Shown piece by piece: positions 7,573 to 15,316 of a stretch of DNA of 43,229 nucleotides. Both the position numbers and the translations under genes were made by a program. Under the pieces are notes generated by a model. The model was not told the origin of the DNA. It saw only the letters and a program-made list of their open reading frames with translations, and made no database searches. The stretch covers positions 1 to 43,229 of the forward strand of contig JAZQUR010000063.1 in the NCBI GenBank assembly GCA_045631425.1, written 5' to 3'. Position 1 is the stretch's first letter. Each line of letters opens with the position of its first letter. Source of the DNA: Treponema_I sp045631425. Its GTDB lineage: Bacteria > Spirochaetota > Spirochaetia > Treponematales > Treponemataceae.

Positions 7573-10500
7573 TTATTCTATCGTACGTACTAGACGAATT
7601 GAAGCATTGTCTTCTGATTCACATCTAAAAGATACAGCTGTATATTTTGCACGAGAATGCCAACAGCCTCCACGTCTAACATGGACTATTCCACTAGAGG
7701 GCCCACTAGGATTTACTAGATACCCATCACTGTTTGTATATAAATCATCATCTGTAGTAGCATCTGCATTAAAGAAATCATAACACCATTCATAATCATT
7801 ACCACTCATATCAAATAACCCTAATGTGTTTGGTAGTTTTAATCCTACATCGCTTACTGCTATATCATCAGATTCAATTCCTCCATATATAGCATAAAGT
7901 TCTAAATCTTCATCACTTTCATTGTTTTCAAAATCAGTTGGTGCTTTTGATGTTTGTAGTCCAGCATAAGCATATTTCCAAGCATTACTTGTTGGGTCTC
8001 CACCTCTAGCTGCAAATTCCCATTCAGCTTCTGTTGGTAATCTATAACCTTTTTTAGATAAATCAAAACTTACTGTTGCACTTGTTATGATATTTGTTTC
8101 ATCTGTTACAATATCAGATATTGTGTAAACACAGTGCTCATCACCCATTGTGAGGCTAGTTAGTTCATTACAGAAATTTACAGCTTCGTACCAATTTATA
8201 TCAACATTAGGGTAAAACTTTTGGGTCTCATCCGGAATTTCAATGCCCTTAACAGCACTGTAAAGTTCTCGGGTTACTTCATATTGGCTCATTACAAAAG
8301 GACTTAATTGTACATTTCTGTCTTGTAAGAACACTCCTTTAAAATTTACATCATCCCCTTCGTAATATGTATTCCAACTACTATCGTCTGTCATTGCGAT
8401 TTGTGCCACAGTACCAGCTGGAATAATTACAACTTCTCCTGTTTTTGCATAGGTTGTTCCGTTTAGTGTTATTCCTGAAGAATAAACATCTCCTTGAACA
8501 AAGTCTGCTGTACGAACTAGACGGAAACCGATAGAAGGACCTGCATTTGCATATGCTTCATCCGTAAATCTAGAATATACATAACAGTCGAGAGAATCAT
8601 ATCCATAACCACCACCTCGTTTATAGGATGTTGTAGCAGTCTCTTTGTCCCAACACCATTCAATTGCATTTCCAGTCATATCATAAATGCCTAATGCATT
8701 TGGAGTTTTAGTTTTTACTTCATGAGCAATTATATCTGAGTTTTCTGCATACCAAGCAACATCATCAATATTATCACTTCCTGCATATTGATATTGATAT
8801 CCGTTTAGTCCGTTTCCTCCACGGGCAGCATATTCCCATTCAGTTTCTGTTGGTAAGCGATATCCATTTGCTTGAAAATCACAAGTCGCATTAAACCAAG
8901 TTGTAAAATTACTGTGTGTTTCAGAATCAGGAATATCTCCCCAATCATTAGGATTTGTACTTCCTTTTATTGTGTAGCAAGGAGTTAAGTTTTCTTGAAT
9001 ACTTCGTTTGTTACAATATACAAGTGTATCAAACCAGCTTATATAATAAGCTGGGAAATTATCATCAATTCCAAACATTTCAGCATCTAATTTTGATTCA
9101 TCTGGCCAACTTCCCATAATGGCTTTATATTCACCTTGTGTTACTTCGTGGTCACTCATATAAAAACTTTGAATAGAAACATTATTTCCATCAACAAAAA
9201 TTTCACTTGTAGTGTAGCCGTTTCCCTTTATTCCACCTTGAATTGTTGCACCTTTTACATAAACAAAACTTGAACTATTCCACCACTTTGCATGCAGAGT
9301 GATATTTTCAGTAATTTCTTTTTCAAAATCGTAAGTGGTATCGTTAAATGTTGTGCCATAATCCTCACTTGTGTACCAACCTTGGAACAAATGTCCTTCT
9401 TTTATTGGCTCGGTTGGTTCAGTGGATTTTCCGTTATATTTTACAATTTGAGAACTATTTTCGCTTAATATTCCACCGTTTGCATTGAAAGTTACAGTGT
9501 ATACATTTCTTGTGTAATAAATTTTTACGGTAGTTGAACCGTTTGACAAAATTGTTTTTTGTTCAAATGGATTTATGCTAAAGCCTTCGTATGATTTTGC
9601 AGTGGCTGCTGTTTGTGTTCCGATTGTACCTTTTTTTGTTTCTGTATCAGCTTCAACAAGAGAATATTCATCATCTTCAATATTTTGCTGATAATGTTCT
9701 ACCTTATAAACAATATCAGTTCCTGCTATCCACATTGCATACAATGTAACATTGTGTGTTACTGGAGTTAGAAAATTGTAAGAAATATCTTCTGTTTCAC
9801 CATTATCTTTTGATGTATACCAGTATGCAAAATTATATCCTTCTTTTGTAGGTTTTGTTGGTTCAGTGGATTTTCCGTTATATTTTACAATTTGCGAATT
9901 AGTTTCGTTTAATATTCCACCGTTTGCGTTAAAAGTTACAGTGTATACATTTCTTGTGTAATAAATTTTTACAGTAGTTGAACTGTCCGACAAAATTGTT
10001 TTTTGCTCAAATGGATTTACGCTAAATCCATCGTATGATTTTGCAGTGGCTTCTGTTTCTGTTCCGATTGTTCCAATTTTGTTTTCTGTGTCAGCTTCAA
10101 CAAGTGAATATTCATCATCTTCAATATTTTGCTGATAGTGTTCCACTTTGTAAGTGCTTTGAGTATTAATATCGATATCAATATCTACATCTGCTTGAGT
10201 TTTTGTTAAAACCAAGCGAACTATATTATCTTGGGGTTTTATTTTTATGACTTCACTTTCGCCATCGTAAATTGGAAAGTTTGATTCTGTATTTTCATCA
10301 AGGATTTCATGAAGTTTTGCAACAAAAATTACACTATAATTAATGGGAACTTTTAAGCTTACTTTTACAGTTCCGTTTGTATCAACTTTGTTTTGAGATT
10401 CTGCAACTAAAGGAAGATTTTCGATTTCGTCACCAGTTTGATAATTTTTTGCATTATAAACAAAAACTTTAAGTGTATATTCATTAGTTGGTTGACCAGA

Positions 10501-10656
10501 AGAACTTCTTATATTTTTCATCAAGATTGAAAGGTCGAAATCAATATTTACATTTGTAACAATTTGGGAATTAAACAAATCATTACAACTTGTTACACAA
10601 AATAAAATTCCCAAAATTAAAAATAATGATAATATCTCAATTTTTTTTGACTTCAT
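7573..10656 (-). CDS. Large lipoprotein: two InlB-like repeat units and two SUMF1/FGE-like domains
   Basis: This 1027-residue exported lipoprotein has a signal peptide ending in the lipobox VTSC with Cys24. Residues ~25-168 are a domain shared with the edge lipoprotein at 1-227. Residues ~169-455 are two copies of a ~148-residue unit (MucBP-like KVEHYQQ segment plus the Listeria-Bacteroides motif VYTVTFNANGG). Two tandem SUMF1 domains follow (~460-740 and ~745-1027), marked by GYRLPTETEWEYAARGG and GYRLPTEAEWEFAARGG and by the closing IGFRLVRT and IRLVRTIE. The paired Cys of true formylglycine-generating enzymes is missing (RGGGYGYDSLDC and RGGCWHSRAKY), so a binding or structural surface role is likelier than sulfatase activation. 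The true ATG is at 10656, with SD AAGGAG; the codon before it is TTG. A good promoter lies upstream. Confidence 0.88.
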   Translation of the reverse strand: MKSKKIEILSLFLILGILFCVTSCNDLFNSQIVTNVNIDFDLSILMKNIRSSSGQPTNEYTLKVFVYNAKNYQTGDEIENLPLVAESQNKVDTNGTVKVSLKVPINYSVIFVAKLHEILDENTESNFPIYDGESEVIKIKPQDNIVRLVLTKTQADVDIDIDINTQSTYKVEHYQQNIEDDEYSLVEADTENKIGTIGTETEATAKSYDGFSVNPFEQKTILSDSSTTVKIYYTRNVYTVTFNANGGILNETNSQIVKYNGKSTEPTKPTKEGYNFAYWYTSKDNGETEDISYNFLTPVTHNVTLYAMWIAGTDIVYKVEHYQQNIEDDEYSLVEADTETKKGTIGTQTAATAKSYEGFSINPFEQKTILSNGSTTVKIYYTRNVYTVTFNANGGILSENSSQIVKYNGKSTEPTEPIKEGHLFQGWYTSEDYGTTFNDTTYDFEKEITENITLHAKWWNSSSFVYVKGATIQGGIKGNGYTTSEIFVDGNNVSIQSFYMSDHEVTQGEYKAIMGSWPDESKLDAEMFGIDDNFPAYYISWFDTLVYCNKRSIQENLTPCYTIKGSTNPNDWGDIPDSETHSNFTTWFNATCDFQANGYRLPTETEWEYAARGGNGLNGYQYQYAGSDNIDDVAWYAENSDIIAHEVKTKTPNALGIYDMTGNAIEWCWDKETATTSYKRGGGYGYDSLDCYVYSRFTDEAYANAGPSIGFRLVRTADFVQGDVYSSGITLNGTTYAKTGEVVIIPAGTVAQIAMTDDSSWNTYYEGDDVNFKGVFLQDRNVQLSPFVMSQYEVTRELYSAVKGIEIPDETQKFYPNVDINWYEAVNFCNELTSLTMGDEHCVYTISDIVTDETNIITSATVSFDLSKKGYRLPTEAEWEFAARGGDPTSNAWKYAYAGLQTSKAPTDFENNESDEDLELYAIYGGIESDDIAVSDVGLKLPNTLGLFDMSGNDYEWCYDFFNADATTDDDLYTNSDGYLVNPSGPSSGIVHVRRGGCWHSRAKYTAVSFRCESEDNASIRLVRTIE
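9270..10152 (-). repeat. In-gene tandem duplication (two ~444-bp units)
   Basis: Two adjacent units of about 148 codons start at 10152 and 9708. Long stretches are nearly identical in protein and DNA (for example YKVEHYQQNIEDDEY and TVKIYYTRNVYTVTFNANGG in both). Divergence is concentrated in the second half of each unit. Such a pair is prone to unit gain or loss by recombination. Confidence 0.85.
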
Positions 10657-10679
10657 CAAAATCTCCTTATATTCCTTTT

Positions 10680-10709
10680 ATTATAAAGAGATTTCATCCT
10701 CCCCGTCAA
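10680..10709 (-). promoter_or_regulatory. Sigma-70 type promoter of the large lipoprotein gene
   Basis: On the minus strand TTGACG (10709-10704), an 18-base spacer, then TATAAT (10685-10680). It is one of the best consensus matches seen in the window. It is followed by the SD AAGGAG and the ATG at 10656. Confidence 0.75.
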
Positions 10710-10853
10710 GAAAAAAACTTCTAGTTAATAACTCATAATTTCCAGAATTATATTTGTATGAAAGTCAAGTTTTTAATTCGTTACTTTTCAAGAGTTACAG
10801 ATGTGACAAAACATTCTTCTTATCAAACTCTATATCCTCATTTCAAAATATGC

Positions 10854-10859
10854 TAAACT
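10854..10859 (+). promoter_or_regulatory. -10 hexamer TAAACT for leaderless tatD-like gene
   Basis: TAAACT-N6-ATG (10866). There is no SD. A second hexamer, TATGCT, overlaps it at 10849-10854. No clear -35 was seen. Confidence 0.45.
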
Positions 10860-10865
10860 ACTTTT

Positions 10866-11612
10866 ATGCTTATAGATTTTCACACACATCTAGATTGGTA
10901 CGAAAACAAAAATCAGCTTTTCTTTGAGTTAAACAAGTTTTCTGGAATAATTGTAGCATCTTCTGTAGATTTGGACTCATATAAAGCAAATTTACAAATT
11001 GAAAGCAAATGCCAAAAATCAGCCTGTAAAATAATTCCAACTTTTGGAGTTCATCCAGAAAATGCTGAAAAATATGCAAACCAACTTTGTCTGCTTGATG
11101 ATGCCTTAAATCAGTCAAAAATAATTGGTGAAATCGGCATGGATTTTTACTGGAGTAAAAATGTTTCAAAAGTTGCACAAGAAGAGGTTTTTAGATACAT
11201 ATTAAATCATTGTCATAAAAATAATAAATTCTGTGTAATTCACACAAAAGGTGCTGAAAAAGAAATTTCAAAAATCCTTTTGGAATTCCCAAATGCAAAA
11301 CCAATAATTCATTGGTACAACGGACCTGAAAATATTTATAAAGATTTTTTGGAACGGGGATATTTTCAGACTTTCGGATGTGAAACTAGCCGAAATCCCT
11401 TTTTGCAACATTTGCTAAAAATCACTCCGAAAAACTTGATATTGGCAGAAACAGACAATCCAACAGCAGAACCTTGGCTTGGCGGCTCTGATATTAGCAT
11501 TAACTTTATAGAAAAGATTTATCAGGATTTATCAAATATTTTAGAAATCTCATTTTCTACGCTTGAAGAGCAAATTTATGAAAATGCAAAAGGGATTTTT
11601 AACTTGCTATAA
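10866..11612 (+). CDS. TatD-family metal-dependent hydrolase
   Basis: This 248-residue TIM-barrel amidohydrolase has the metal ligands of TatD: MLIDFHTHLDW (HxH), the Glu in IIGEIGMDFYW, the His in VIHTKGAEKE and in PIIHWYNG, and the Asp in LAETDNPTAEPW. TatD-type enzymes are 3'-5' exonucleases or deoxyribonucleases in the cytoplasm. Here the barrel is slightly diverged (HWYNGP instead of HCFSG), so the substrate may differ. It is a single gene with its own apparently leaderless promoter, upstream of purC but separated from it by ~150 bp that contain the purC promoter. Confidence 0.85.
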   Translation: MLIDFHTHLDWYENKNQLFFELNKFSGIIVASSVDLDSYKANLQIESKCQKSACKIIPTFGVHPENAEKYANQLCLLDDALNQSKIIGEIGMDFYWSKNVSKVAQEEVFRYILNHCHKNNKFCVIHTKGAEKEISKILLEFPNAKPIIHWYNGPENIYKDFLERGYFQTFGCETSRNPFLQHLLKITPKNLILAETDNPTAEPWLGGSDISINFIEKIYQDLSNILEISFSTLEEQIYENAKGIFNLL

Positions 11613-11699
11613 ATATTTCTAGTTGATAAAATCCAAACTTTTTCATAAAAAAAACTGAATAATAATTCTAAAACTTATTAATTTTTTTTTTCAAAATTA

Positions 11700-11728
11700 T
11701 TGTAAAAATCTTCATTTTTCTGTAACAT
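11700..11728 (+). promoter_or_regulatory. purC promoter
   Basis: TTGTAA (11700-11705), a 17-base spacer, then TAACAT (11723-11728), about 36 bases before the purC ATG. The SD AAGGA is at 11753-11757. The 152-bp gap 11613-11764 otherwise holds A/T-rich sequence with no further feature that I can support. Confidence 0.65.
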
Positions 11729-11764
11729 AGAGTCATCTTAACTTTATTCCATAAGGAAATAGCA

Positions 11765-12448
11765 ATGAAAACTATCTACGAAGGTAAAACAAAAAACGTT
11801 TACGGTCTTGAAAATGGCAACGTTTTGCTAAAATTCAAAGATGACTGTACAGGAAAAGATGGTGTATTTGATCCAGGTGAAAATTCAGTTGGTTTAACAA
11901 TCGAAGGTATCGGAAAAGCAAACTTAATTACTTCAATCCACTATTTTGAATTGCTTAAAAAAGCAGGAATCAAAACACACTACATTAGTGCAAACATTGA
12001 AGATGCAACTATGGAAGTTCTTCCAGCAACTGTATTCGGTCACGGTTTGGAAGTAATCTGTAGACTTGTTGCAACTGGTAGTTTTATCCGTCGTTATGGT
12101 GAATATATTGAAGATGGTACACCATTAGAAGGCGGCTATGTTGAATGTACATTCAAAAATGACGCAAAAGGCGATCCATTAGTTACAAGCGAAGGATTAG
12201 CTGCTCTTGGTGTTATGTCTACAGAAATGTTCAACAGCATGAAAGAACAAACACTAAAAATCACAAAAATTGTTGCAGATGACCTAAAAACACTTGGTCT
12301 TGATTTGTGGGACATCAAATTCGAATTCGGATACAACAATGGTGAAGTTATTTTGATTGATGAAATCGCTTCTGGAAACATGCGCGTTTACAAAGACGGT
12401 AAAATCGTTGATCCAGTAGAATTAACAAAAATTATCAACAATCGCTAG
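11765..12448 (+). CDS. purC: Phosphoribosylaminoimidazole-succinocarboxamide synthase (SAICAR synthetase)
   Basis: This 227-residue PurC uses ATP to join aspartate to CAIR in purine synthesis. Seen: the N-terminal IYEGKTKNVYG, the conserved LLKFKDDCTGKDG, IEGIGKANLITSIHYFELL, the substrate region EVICRLVATGSFIRRYG, and VILIDEIASGNMRVYKDG. Length is typical of the short PurC class. It has its own promoter, a good SD seven bases before the ATG and its own intrinsic terminator, so it appears monocistronic. The ZTP riboswitch before glyA responds to a derivative of AICAR, a later intermediate of the same pathway, which links the two genes metabolically. Confidence 0.97.
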   Translation: MKTIYEGKTKNVYGLENGNVLLKFKDDCTGKDGVFDPGENSVGLTIEGIGKANLITSIHYFELLKKAGIKTHYISANIEDATMEVLPATVFGHGLEVICRLVATGSFIRRYGEYIEDGTPLEGGYVECTFKNDAKGDPLVTSEGLAALGVMSTEMFNSMKEQTLKITKIVADDLKTLGLDLWDIKFEFGYNNGEVILIDEIASGNMRVYKDGKIVDPVELTKIINNR

Positions 12449-12471
12449 TTTTATATACATTTTTGTTATTT

Positions 12472-12500
12472 GGCCATCCAGTTTTTGGATGGCCTTTTTT
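12472..12500 (+). terminator. Intrinsic terminator of purC
   Basis: The stem GGCCATCCA / TGGATGGCC (12472-12480 with 12486-12494), a five-base loop and six T follow the purC stop closely. Confidence 0.9.
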
Positions 12501-12511
12501 GTATCAGGCAT

Positions 12512-12614
12512 TAGCCCCGATTGTAAGGGCTGGGGATTTTTCCCCAGAACCGAAGGTTTGGAGGCGAAGCCGGAACCCTGAAAAGCGGGTTGGGAATCAG
12601 CTGCTCCAAATTAT
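12512..12614. repeat. GC-rich dispersed repeat, copy 1 (chain of small hairpins)
   Basis: This block stands out in an AT-rich genome. It contains GCCC...GGGC, a 7-bp hairpin CTGGGGA-TTTT-TCCCCAG, short hairpins with GAA loops (CC-GAA-GG, GGC-GAA-GCC) and AACCC...GGGTT. It matches the reverse strand of 28382-28486, with 21 identical bases at 12548-12568. It fills most of the gap between the purC terminator and ttcA. A short open frame across it is not a gene. Confidence 0.75.
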
Positions 12615-12671
12615 TATTATTCGAATTAGGGAAAAACTTTTTGATACATTTTTATAACTAAAGAGGATTTT

Positions 12672-13382
12672 ATGAAATTGCAAAAACTTTACAGTTACAT
12701 TCGACAGGCTATAAATGATTTTGAAATGATTGAAGATGGGGACAAAATTGCTATCGGTGTTTCTGGGGGCAAAGATTCTCTTGCTCTTTTATACGGTTTA
12801 GCTGGAATTCGAAAAATCGTTCCAGAAAAGATTGAGATTGTTGCAATTACTGTGGATTTAGGCTACGAGGGATTTGATACATCTTCTATTCAGGAGCTTT
12901 GCAAATCTTTGGAAATTGAGTTTCATCTTGTAAAAACTCAAATCGCGCAAATTCTACAAGCTAAGGTTCAGAAGGGAACGTATTGTTCTTTGTGTGCCAA
13001 AATGCGTAAAGGAGCGCTGACAAATTACGCCAAGGAACTGGGTTGTAACAAAATTGCTTATGCTCATCATAAAGATGATTTTATCGAAACTATGATGCTT
13101 TCACTTTTGTACGAAGGCCAGTTTTTTTCCTTTCCACCAAAAATGTATTTCAAAGAAAGTGATATTACACTTATTCGGCCGATGATTTATATTCCAGAAA
13201 GTGATGTTATCGGCTTCAAAAATAAATACCAACTTACCGCTGTGAAAAATCCTTGTCCACATGACGGAATAACTCGTCGACAATATGTTAAAAATCTCAT
13301 CCGCCAAATTCAAAAAGATAATCCAGAAGCCAAGCAAAGAATGTTTAACGCAATTTTGAAAGGCAAGATTTACCAGTGGTAA
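12672..13382 (+). CDS. ttcA: TtcA-like tRNA 2-thiolation enzyme (PP-loop ATPase)
   Basis: This 236-residue cytoplasmic protein is of the TtcA/TtuA class. The PP-loop is GVSGGKDSLALLYG (about residues 29-42). The two cluster cysteines form CSLC in TYCSLCAKMRKGAL, and the third is in NPCPHDGITRR. AYAHHKDDFIETMML is the second family motif. TtcA adenylates tRNA C32 and inserts sulfur using a [4Fe-4S] cluster bound by the three Cys. Compared with E. coli TtcA (about 311 residues) it is short, lacking N- and C-terminal extensions. It could act at another tRNA position. The SD is AGAGGA. It is convergent with the XRE-desulfoferrodoxin gene, 44 bp away. Confidence 0.85.
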   Translation: MKLQKLYSYIRQAINDFEMIEDGDKIAIGVSGGKDSLALLYGLAGIRKIVPEKIEIVAITVDLGYEGFDTSSIQELCKSLEIEFHLVKTQIAQILQAKVQKGTYCSLCAKMRKGALTNYAKELGCNKIAYAHHKDDFIETMMLSLLYEGQFFSFPPKMYFKESDITLIRPMIYIPESDVIGFKNKYQLTAVKNPCPHDGITRRQYVKNLIRQIQKDNPEAKQRMFNAILKGKIYQW

Positions 13383-13426
13383 GAAACTTTGCCATAAACT
13401 GAAAAAAATTTATATTTCAACGGTGA

Positions 13427-14035
13427 TTAAACTTTCACTTCAAATAGTCCGTGACGATTACAGTAAGCAAAGATTTTTTGTTGGCCGCGGCGCTTAAAAC
13501 GACACTGGGGATTTTGCTCTGGATAAAGTTTTACGATTTCAACAGAATCAAAGCGAATCCCAGCAATCCAACTGATGTAATGGCTTTTTTCCATAGGATG
13601 ATTTAAGCTAACAAATATTTCATCTTCCACTGATTCAAGTTTTATTTCGTGGGAAGCCAAAATATCACTTTCGCCTTCTTCAAACTGATTTTCAACTTCT
13701 AGTTTTTCAAGTTGTATACCACAACAACTAATCAAAGCATTTCCAAGGGAAAAAATCACGTTTCCACAAATCGGACATGTATAAAAATTCGATCTTTTCA
13801 TATTTCCGCTTACATTTTTATTTGTAATTGTATTTCCAGACAAAAGTTCTATAACAGAAACTCCAAGTTCAACACTCAGCGGCTCTAAAAACGAAATATC
13901 TGGAAAACCTTTTGAAGTTTCCCACTTTGAAACAGCCTTGCAAGAAACTCCAATTTTTTCAGCAAGTTCAGCTTGAGTGAAACCTTTTTTTTCCCGAAGC
14001 ATTTTTATAGTTTGACCAGTAATATATGTATCCAT
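13427..14035 (-). CDS. XRE-type regulator fused to a desulfoferrodoxin (superoxide reductase)-like module
   Basis: With the third of three consecutive ATGs (best spaced from SD AAGGA) the protein has 202 residues. Residues ~6-60 are a Cro/CI helix-turn-helix (FTQAELAEKIGVSCKAVSKWE). Residues ~84-112 match the desulforedoxin domain: Cys87, Cys90, Cys104 and Cys105 in TCPICGN and SCCG. Residues ~125-202 match superoxide reductase centre II with all five iron ligands, His129, His146, His152 (NHPMEKSHYISWI), Cys192 and His195 (YCNRHGLF). The Glu-Lys pair that precedes the first His ligand in enzymes is replaced by Ala-Ser. It is probably a DNA-binding iron sensor for superoxide, oxygen or peroxide rather than a good enzyme. 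It is divergent from trxA. Confidence 0.85.
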   Translation of the reverse strand: MDTYITGQTIKMLREKKGFTQAELAEKIGVSCKAVSKWETSKGFPDISFLEPLSVELGVSVIELLSGNTITNKNVSGNMKRSNFYTCPICGNVIFSLGNALISCCGIQLEKLEVENQFEEGESDILASHEIKLESVEDEIFVSLNHPMEKSHYISWIAGIRFDSVEIVKLYPEQNPQCRFKRRGQQKIFAYCNRHGLFEVKV

Positions 14036-14136
14036 CATCATTTCCTTATGAGTTTTCTACAATATATTTTACAAACAAATTGATTTCAACCTACTTATCG
14101 TAGACATGGATTTTTCGAAAGTCAAAAATTTTCTAC

Positions 14137-14152
14137 GGTGACAAAAGTCACA
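14137..14152. promoter_or_regulatory. CRP-like operator between the XRE-Dfx gene and trxA
   Basis: GGTGACAAAAGTCACA matches the E. coli CRP consensus TGTGA-N6-TCACA at nine of ten defined bases, and is a perfect GTGAC-N4-GTCAC palindrome. A wider inverted pair CGTAGA (14099-14104) / TCTACG (14132-14137) adjoins it. The neighbouring Crp/Fnr regulator has CRP-like recognition residues, so it is the natural candidate to bind here. This is inference. Confidence 0.55.
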
Positions 14153-14223
14153 GAACAATTTTTTTATTGAGGATATATTTCAAGTATCAAAACAAGAAAA
14201 ACTTTTACAAGCAGGAGAAAACT

Positions 14224-14526
14224 ATGCTTAAACAACTTGATGAAAAAAACTTTGAAAATGAGGTGATTTCAAACCTAGAAACAACTTTGGTTGATTTTTA
14301 CGCTGATTGGTGTGGTCCATGTCAAATGCTTTCCCCAATTATCGAAGAAATTGCAAATGATAAAGCAAACTACAACATTGGTAAAGTAAATGTTGATAAA
14401 AACCAAAATCTTGCAGCAAAATACAATGTTATGAGCATTCCAACCTTGATTATTTTCAAAGACGGAAAAGAACATTCAAGAATGATTGGAGTTCAATCAA
14501 AAGAAAGAATATTAGCTGAAATATAA
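14224..14526 (+). CDS. trxA: Thioredoxin
   Basis: This is a 100-residue thioredoxin with the active site DWCGPC, preceded by LVDFYA and followed by the cis-proline segment MSIPTLIIFKDG. It reduces protein disulfides in the cytoplasm, fed by thioredoxin reductase, which is not in the window. The start is the ATG at 14224, with the SD GGAGAAA just before it; the longer frame from 14167 lacks SD support. It is divergent from the XRE-desulfoferrodoxin gene and convergent with the Crp/Fnr gene, in a block of redox genes. A hairpin with a T-rich tail follows the stop. Confidence 0.96.
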   Translation: MLKQLDEKNFENEVISNLETTLVDFYADWCGPCQMLSPIIEEIANDKANYNIGKVNVDKNQNLAAKYNVMSIPTLIIFKDGKEHSRMIGVQSKERILAEI

Positions 14527-14538
14527 TTTATGTAGACA

Positions 14539-14578
14539 AAGGGATATTGTGATTTTTGACTAAGTTGCAATATCCCTT
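14539..14578 (+). terminator. Terminator-like hairpin after trxA, overlapping the end of the Crp/Fnr gene
   Basis: AAGGGATATTG (14539-14549) pairs with CAATATCCCTT (14568-14578), an 11-bp perfect stem with an 18-base loop. On the plus strand it is followed by AATTTATTTTTAT. The 3' arm lies within the last codons of the convergent regulator gene. Confidence 0.55.
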
Positions 14579-15231
14579 AATTTATTTTTATCACAAATAG
14601 AAATGCCTTTTCGACTTACTTCAACAATTCCGTCTTCCGAAAAATGTCTTAACATTCGGGTTATAACTTCCCGAGCTGTGCCTAAATGTCGCGCAATTTC
14701 TTCGTGAGTCAGCAATATTGTATCGCTTTTTGAATCAGTTATTTCATCAAGCAAAAAAATTGCTAGGCGTTTATCTAAACTCATAAAAACGATTTGCTGC
14801 ATAATCCACATAACATCAGAAAATCGTTCTACTGCAGATTCCAAAGCAAAATTCTTCACTTCCAAAACACGTTCGCTTAGATTTTTGAAAGCTTGGCCAC
14901 TTATTACGTAACATTCACTGGGAAGTTCCGCATCAACATAGACATCAAAAGTAATGCTTTGCAAAACACAAGATGCAGACAACATACAAATATCCCCAGG
15001 ACCAAGTCGATACAGTGTAATTTGTTTTCCCTCATCAGAGAGCATGTAAAGTCGCAATTTTCCAGATTTCACAAGATACAAGCCAGAACACTCTGAATTA
15101 TTGTGAATCATTTGCTCTTTATCAAAATGCTGAAATGCAGAATTTTCACAAATATACTTTTTATCACTTTCGGTTAAAATCGACCAAAATGGGAAAAACT
15201 TTTCGTAAACTTCTTGAAAATCATTATCCAT
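14560..15231 (-). CDS. Crp/Fnr-family transcriptional regulator
   Basis: This is a 223-residue regulator using the ATG at 15231, which has an AGGG SD; 19 further codons upstream lack one. Residues ~15-125 form the cyclic-nucleotide-binding-like barrel (SGLYLVKSGKLRLYMLSDEG, YRLGPGDICMLSASCVL) and ~150-205 the winged helix (LTHEEIARHLGTAREVITRML). The recognition helix has Arg-Glu...Arg at the positions that in CRP read GTGA half-sites. The effector domain is Cys-rich (28, 48, 82, 88, 107), which would suit redox or metal-cluster sensing, though no FNR-type Cys spacing is seen. It is divergent from the flavodoxin-fold oxidoreductase gene, a probable target together with trxA. Confidence 0.9.
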   Translation of the reverse strand: MDNDFQEVYEKFFPFWSILTESDKKYICENSAFQHFDKEQMIHNNSECSGLYLVKSGKLRLYMLSDEGKQITLYRLGPGDICMLSASCVLQSITFDVYVDAELPSECYVISGQAFKNLSERVLEVKNFALESAVERFSDVMWIMQQIVFMSLDKRLAIFLLDEITDSKSDTILLTHEEIARHLGTAREVITRMLRHFSEDGIVEVSRKGISICDKNKLRDIAT

Positions 15232-15281
15232 GGAAATATCCCTGTTTTTCGTAAATGATAATAATTTTACCACAAAAAAAC

Positions 15282-15310
15282 TGTACAAGTCTATTTTTTT
15301 AAGCTAATAT
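15282..15310 (+). promoter_or_regulatory. Promoter of the flavodoxin-fold oxidoreductase (leaderless)
   Basis: TGTACA (15282-15287), a 17-base spacer, TAATAT (15305-15310), six T, then the ATG at 15317. There is no SD. It is the most complete example of the TANNNT-N6-start arrangement in the window because a fair -35 is also present. Confidence 0.6.
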
Positions 15311-15316
15311 TTTTTT

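Noticed and set aside
7573..9270. SUMF1 domains as part of a diversity-generating retroelement
   Set aside because: No reverse transcriptase, template repeat or accessory protein gene is visible.
12463..12657. A 64-codon open frame after purC
   Set aside because: It is made of the purC terminator and the GC-rich repeat and has no ribosome binding site.
10866..13382. TatD-like and PP-loop (TtcA-like) genes near each other as a possible Qat-type defence system
   Set aside because: The PP-loop protein has TtcA cysteines, not QueC features; no QatA ATPase or QatB is present, and purC with its terminator lies between them.
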